Source of the DNA: Takakia lepidozioides
Taxonomy: Eukaryota > Streptophyta > Takakiopsida > Takakiales > Takakiaceae
Direction: 5' to 3'
Assembly: GCA_030704615.1 (NCBI GenBank)
Contig: CM060734.1
Location: 62,698,042-62,762,041, forward strand
Length of the DNA stretch: 64,000 nt
The notes beneath the pieces are model-generated. The model was not told the DNA's origin, ran no database searches, and saw nothing but the letters and a program-made list of their open reading frames with translations. Below, one piece after another: positions 58,991 to 64,000 of this stretch. How positions within the stretch are numbered: the stretch's first letter is position 1; every line of letters begins with the position of its first letter. The translations under genes and the position numbers were made by a program.

Positions 58991-61900
58991 TTAGACGATG
59001 GATGACATATATTCTTGAAATCTATACCACATGCACGGTCAAAACCAGGTTTTATGGAAGTCCATTTGGCATATCCTCAAGAGATTGTTGCTCTGCATGA
59101 GTTCATCTCGTGGAAAGAACGTCAAGTAGCAAGACTTATATCAATCTTGGATGTCATCGAAGAAACAATGAAATTTATCAAATATTTAGAAGATTTTCAA
59201 CTATGATAGCATGTAATGGTACATCCACCTTAGGTAAAGACATTGCCTATGTATGGGATAAGCACGACTCACATCGCGTGTAGTGGCATGTTAGTTATGG
59301 CACATAGGCAAAAATGAACTAATGAAATAATTGAGGTGCAAATGGGCCACTTGACTCAGCATATGTCCCATTTGATGTACGTTTCAAGAATATTTCTTCA
59401 TATTCTTGACATGTGGTGCAGATTGGCTATTTGTGGTACAGGTGCAAGTGTGACACTGTACTCAAGGCGCCCAGGCTCACCCCATTGCCCTGAAAATGAG
59501 GTTGCATTGCCCCAACGCGGGTACAGAGAGGGAGAGAAGACTCCGGCCGAAGCCGGCGTAACTAAGAGTCACTTCGCGGCTACTGCCGCCTTTCAGGGGT
59601 GGAACGCAAATACACAGAGAGAGGTCGAAGGAGGCGCTGCAACGCAAGAGCTTTCAACAATTCAACAATGCAAACCATAGCAGGGTCTTGAGAAAAGAGA
59701 AATCGCAGGGATGAAAGAATGCACACAAAAGCATGGCCCATCGCCTAACACCCAGCAAACCACGACTAGTGGCTGCCGCTGTCCGCACGGGCGAATATGC
59801 AGCCCGCCGTGAGGCCCATCGCCGCCAATGGACACCAATTATCTGCCATGTGGGCATGTCAACTCTGCTTGCGGGCCCCAAGCCATAGATTTTAAGGTAC
59901 CCTTAGGGCTTTGAAAATTTGCAGCTGCATGGGTTTTTATTCTTTTGGGGCGCAAAAAAATTGCCCATGTGCTGCTGGATGCCGCTCTCATTTTTTTTTT
60001 CATCCACATTCATCCACAGAAGTTATTCCATGGATGAAAACGACTGCGACTGGTTTGGGGTCGCATCCACCTTTAGGGGTTAATGTAGAGGGCCAATTTA
60101 CATTAGGACCAAGTACTCCCCCCCAAAATCCGAGGGGTTGCTTGCTCCGTTCTGCATCTCGGCTGGGCTTTCGCTTTACACTTTTTATCCTACTTGGCAC
60201 GTACGTGGCGCTGGAGGAGCGGGCATAAGTCTTGGCCCCTCGCCTGCTAATCAGAACCCGCCACCACACCGCTGCTTGTGCTGAAGGGGGAAGATTCCGT
60301 GTGCTGCGACCTGTCTCTCGCACACTGGATGCGGGCGCAGTCGCATGGAATCAATAATTCTGCTCCCTCGACCATCTCACGTCCACACAGCGCACGCCGC
60401 GTCTGCCAGGCAGCGTCGCTGGCCCAAGCTGCGCTTACCACTTGGTTGCACTTGCAGACCCGGCATCCAGGCAATGCATAGGGTATCGGTTACCGTACCA
60501 AACCTCGATTGCTCACACTTCAGCTGGACTTGGTGACGGTCGTTCTCAGCGGTCTCTCCATCGTCGGAATGCCCTACTGCCGAAGGTACAAAGGATATAT
60601 GCTGTGTAATTTCGTTTTAGCTCCTTTTGTCATGTCTGTGAATCCAACTAATGCGTTTGTTTGCGTTTGCCGAAAATGGTCCTCGCAGTTTCGAACGATT
60701 TGTTCCGCTCTCGAAATCCTGGTAACGGTGATATAGGTTACCAATTTCTCAGAACCAACGCATTACAACTGCGGCAGTTTGTCCGACTTATTCACATAGG
60801 CACTAGGGAGGAGCATTGCCTGATTACTTCGGCTCTGTCGCATGTCCCTTTTTTCGCACCATGTCCACTACAATGGAGAGATCATTTTCAGAGATGATTT
60901 CCAGCGTTAGCGAGGTAGTTTTGTCATATTGTTTACATGAGACCGTCTCAATGATTAGTGATGCAAGGAGGCCTTGTAGAGCTGGTGATTACCAGTCTGA
61001 CATTCGGCCGCTCGGAATTTCTGAAGACAGCGTTATTGGTGGGGATTTCTTGTTGCTGCGTTTGTAAATAACAAAAGGGGCACAAATGGCTGCTGACTTC
61101 CTGACCGAGTAGCTCTGGGATTTTCTCTGCAGGTTTCGCACTTGTAGATGTTTTCATACACGGCCAATTGACGTCCGATCACATAAAGCACTTCAGACGG
61201 CGTTGCTGTTGCAGAAAGTCGCTATGACCAGTATAGTTTGAGAGGAGGATTACAAGGGGACAGGCCGAGGAGAAGAGCCATGTCTTCTCATGGCGCGTCT
61301 TCTCACGGGAGTAGTGGAAAGCTTCGACACGGTAGAAGGCCGTCTTGGCCTCTTACCGACTATGTTGACAAGCCTACGCTCGCATTGGCACGTTTCTCCA
61401 TCCTGCACATTCGTAATTTCATAACAAAAATAGACCAGCACTGATTTGATTGGCAATCAATCAGTTCGGAATGAGTGGGAAGCAGGAAAATCATGTCCCT
61501 CCATTTGTGGTTCCAGGATTTTCTTAGGCAGCTCAGTTTTGATGTAGGAGTTTATTTAAATTCCAAACGGAACATTTTGAATGGATTCTACCAGCTGATC
61601 CAGCTATTACAGGTAACAGGACATGAATAGGTGGGACAGAGACAGATGGACTTGGTTGCTGCAATAGCTTAGGTCCCCTCGACCAGGTCGGCAGAGCTAT
61701 CCCAACACCCACTCACAACCAATCATATTCTAAGCTTTATGCTGAGTGTCTGTCATTTAATTTTGGCAATGTTTCTGGTCTCCATTTTTTGTCCACTAAC
61801 ATTTCCTGTCAAAAATTTGATTGTTAAGCTGGTAATGTCCATGGTGAGGGGGAAGGAAGAGTGGGAGAGGGAGGAAGCACAACACAATTGTACAGTATCA

Positions 61901-62120
61901 TGGTTTGGGGTTGGGGCATAGTTGCGGGATAAGAGAGCTAAACAAAGAAGGAAACATATTATTATATTATGTCAGTGAAAGGCTGCCCAAGTGACACAAG
62001 CATAACAACATACTACAACCACAGAAAGCACAGAACAAATTCTAAGCTCAAATTCTACATTGACAAAGGTCTTTAGAATATATGGTGATATTAAAATGGT
62101 TGTTATTATGCGCCACACAG
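58991..62120. other. Intergenic / 5' region of the glucosylceramidase gene
   Basis: No conserved protein is supported. A 63-codon frame at 59015-59206 has no recognised domain. A possible start for the downstream gene is the ATG at 61471 (MSGKQENHVPPF, then a GT), which would splice in phase 0 to the exon at 62121; this is a weak candidate. Otherwise promoter and leader of the downstream gene would lie in roughly 60.5-62.1 kb. Confidence 0.3.
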
Positions 62121-64000
62121 TTTGATGCCAATCCTGGAGCTCCCCCTCAGCAGGCATGGAGGCGCAAGCTTAACAGCCATGCCAATCTTTTAACAGAATT
62201 TCGTGTGACTTTTATGGAGGCCGTCAAAATGGTAATTACTCTTTCAGTCGCCTAGTATTTTATGCATACGGATTGTGATCTCCTCCTTTTATGCTGACTT
62301 GGAGGGTTTATGCTTAAGTTCTGTTGGATTGTAGTTGGGATGGAGTGCAAAGTTGTCTTGCTGGAGAATCTAGTTTCTCCAACAACCCATCGTATAAAAT
62401 GTGCTGGATGATGCTCTCACTCTCAAGACTGCTTTCTGTATTTGTAGCTTCGGTTGGGAATGCGGATGTGGATGTATGTGCAATCAGAGCGTGCGCAGGG
62501 TCGGGTAACTTTTTGGGTCCTTCCTTGCCCAATTTCTTCAACTTTTTGTTCCAATATTGAATCAAAAGCTGTCTGGTATGTGGATGGGAGATCACGAGTT
62601 TGAGTTTATAATTATATTGAGGTATTTCAGAGATCACTGTAACTGTCAGTCTTCTGCAACACGAGGGTGATTTCTCTCTTGATATCTTGTACACATTGTC
62701 ACGCAAGCTGGACTAAGAAGTTATTCATCAGGCCAAAGGGTTTAATTTAAGAGGTGGCTAGCGGTGCAAATGTGATTATCACCTTCTGTCTGTGACAGCT
62801 TCCTCCAATTGATCCATTCACTCGTGGAACAAAGCCCTCTGCCTGCCATGGCGTACCACTCGGTGGAATGGGGTCAGTACAGATGTGACCCTAGTAATGT
62901 GCTGTTTTCTTCCTTCATGGTGTTCTTTTTGTATGTCTTTCCATTCAAGTATAGTTTGATTGGAAAGCTTTCAGATAATTGAGTCTGGACTCATATGTTT
63001 GCAGTTGAACTTGTAGTTTGAAACACAAGCTTTAAGAATATTGAAGCAGATACAGTGGAATGACATCTGTAACCATTGGCTCAGAATTCTGTGATGAACG
63101 ACTTTGGTGCAGGGGTGGAAGCATTGGTCGAGGATTTAAAGGGGAATTTAGGCGATGGCAACTGATCCCTGGTGTTTGTGAGGAAGCGCCTGTGTTGGCC
63201 AACCAGTTTTCGGTATTTCTAGCCCCTTCACGATGTATATCTCTGTAGCAGCTCATATTAATTTTGTTATGAGCTTTGCATATCTGGAATCATGTACAGC
63301 CTCCTGATGAGGATTGGTGTAAGTAGAGGATGGTGTCATGAATTTCATGGTGTGTAGGAAGCGACACGGTGTTTCCCCTCTTGAAGAACTGCCAGGTATT
63401 TTGCTATAGACGAGCAATATTGTATTGTTGTCAAAGTTGGTCGTGATTCGACAGTCTGACAGTTTGGGACAGGATACACCTATTTGGAGGTGGAAACCAC
63501 TCACAGACTGCATCTGTCATTTGCACAGGTCTTTGTCACCCGTAACAAGGAGAATGCAGTAAAGAAAAAAATTTCGTCAGTTCTTGCACCTGGCCGCCCT
63601 CCAGAACTTGAAGGGTAGGAGCCACAGCTAGTGCCCTATGGTTTCTTGGAACTTTTTTGGAAGTCCAATTTAAAAGAAATGTTGGAAAGATGCCATTGGA
63701 AAACCCACTGGCTTTGTCTTCTGTAGCAGTGAGTGCCATCTAGTCACATTGAGACACGGGTTCCTTGCCTGAAAATCTTTATGTTACTTTCTATCTTGGT
63801 AGCAAAAAGGATGACGAGGTAGGCATCTCATCTTGGGACTGGAACTTGGACGGTCAACAGTCTACATACCATGCTCTTTTCCCACGTGCTTGGACAATTT
63901 ACGAAGGTATGGATATTGGATGTGATCTCAATGATCTTACTTCTTGTTTTGCAAATTTATTTTCTGTTTTACCCTGATTTTTGCACAAAACTAACATCAC
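62121..64000 (+). CDS. Non-lysosomal glucosylceramidase (GBA2-like), 5' exons, cut by window end
   Basis: Family members hydrolyse glucosylceramide to glucose and ceramide at the cytosolic face of membranes. Exons seen: 62121-62231 ([20 protein letters not shown]; donor ATG|GTAATT), 62799-62872 ([20 protein letters not shown]), 63113-63212 ([28 protein letters not shown]), 63529-63614 ([21 protein letters not shown]) and 63803-63906 ([27 protein letters not shown]). The last three junctions join in phase. These blocks match the N-terminal beta-sandwich domain of plant GBA2 proteins such as At5g49900. The exon that should sit between 62231 and 62799 (LRLWRYxREE-like segment in relatives) was not found. 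The catalytic domain lies beyond 64000. Confidence 0.88.

Noticed and set aside
59510-59660. rRNA-like GC-rich segment
   Set aside because: No recognisable conserved rRNA core; looks like ordinary intergenic or leader sequence.
60000-60323. 107-codon minus-strand frame as a gene
   Set aside because: No homology, no splice partners, and overlapping frames on the other strand are equally open.

Overview
This window is nuclear DNA of a land plant. It carries plant-type spliced genes with GT-AG introns, DYW/PLS-type PPR repeats, a plant-specific F-box/CW/SNF2 protein and dense plant transposons. The mix suggests a seed-free lineage (moss, lycophyte or fern), but the sequence alone does not settle this. 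There is no bacterial, organellar or CRISPR signature.

Layout. 0-5 kb is repeat-rich intergenic DNA: a foldback repeat, a LINE 3' tail and a piece of Ty3/Gypsy RNase H. 6.1-15.0 kb (minus strand) is a complete 18-exon gene for a WDR48/UAF1-like WD40 protein. 15.0-18.0 kb is the divergent spacer, holding an 86-bp tandem repeat split by a MITE. 18.0-25.4 kb (plus strand) is a 9-exon F-box + CW zinc finger + SNF2 helicase gene. Its last three exons are copied again at 32.0-33.1 kb. 25.5-31.9 kb holds exons of genes I could not name, on both strands. 34-39.9 kb is a CACTA-like DNA element filled with decayed PPR repeat units. 40.9-42.7 kb has a decayed LINE and a tRNA-derived SINE. 42.9-58.9 kb is a nest of LTR retrotransposons and another LINE. 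62.1-64.0 kb (plus strand) is the 5' part of a GBA2-type non-lysosomal glucosylceramidase gene, cut by the window end.

The most striking item is a Ty3/Gypsy retrotransposon on the minus strand (about 44.7-52.3 kb). Its polyprotein carries a nearly intact C5 cytosine DNA methyltransferase between protease and reverse transcriptase, and a PHD finger after integrase. Order: gag, protease, methyltransferase, RT, RNase H, integrase, PHD. One enzyme could write DNA methylation and one module could read histone tails, both carried by a transposon that DNA methylation normally silences. This copy is inactivated by stops and frameshifts. A related RNase H fragment at 4.7 kb and a second LTR at 53.8 kb in opposite orientation show that the family has amplified here.

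Exon limits were placed by eye from splice consensus, reading-phase continuity and remembered family alignments; no search was run.
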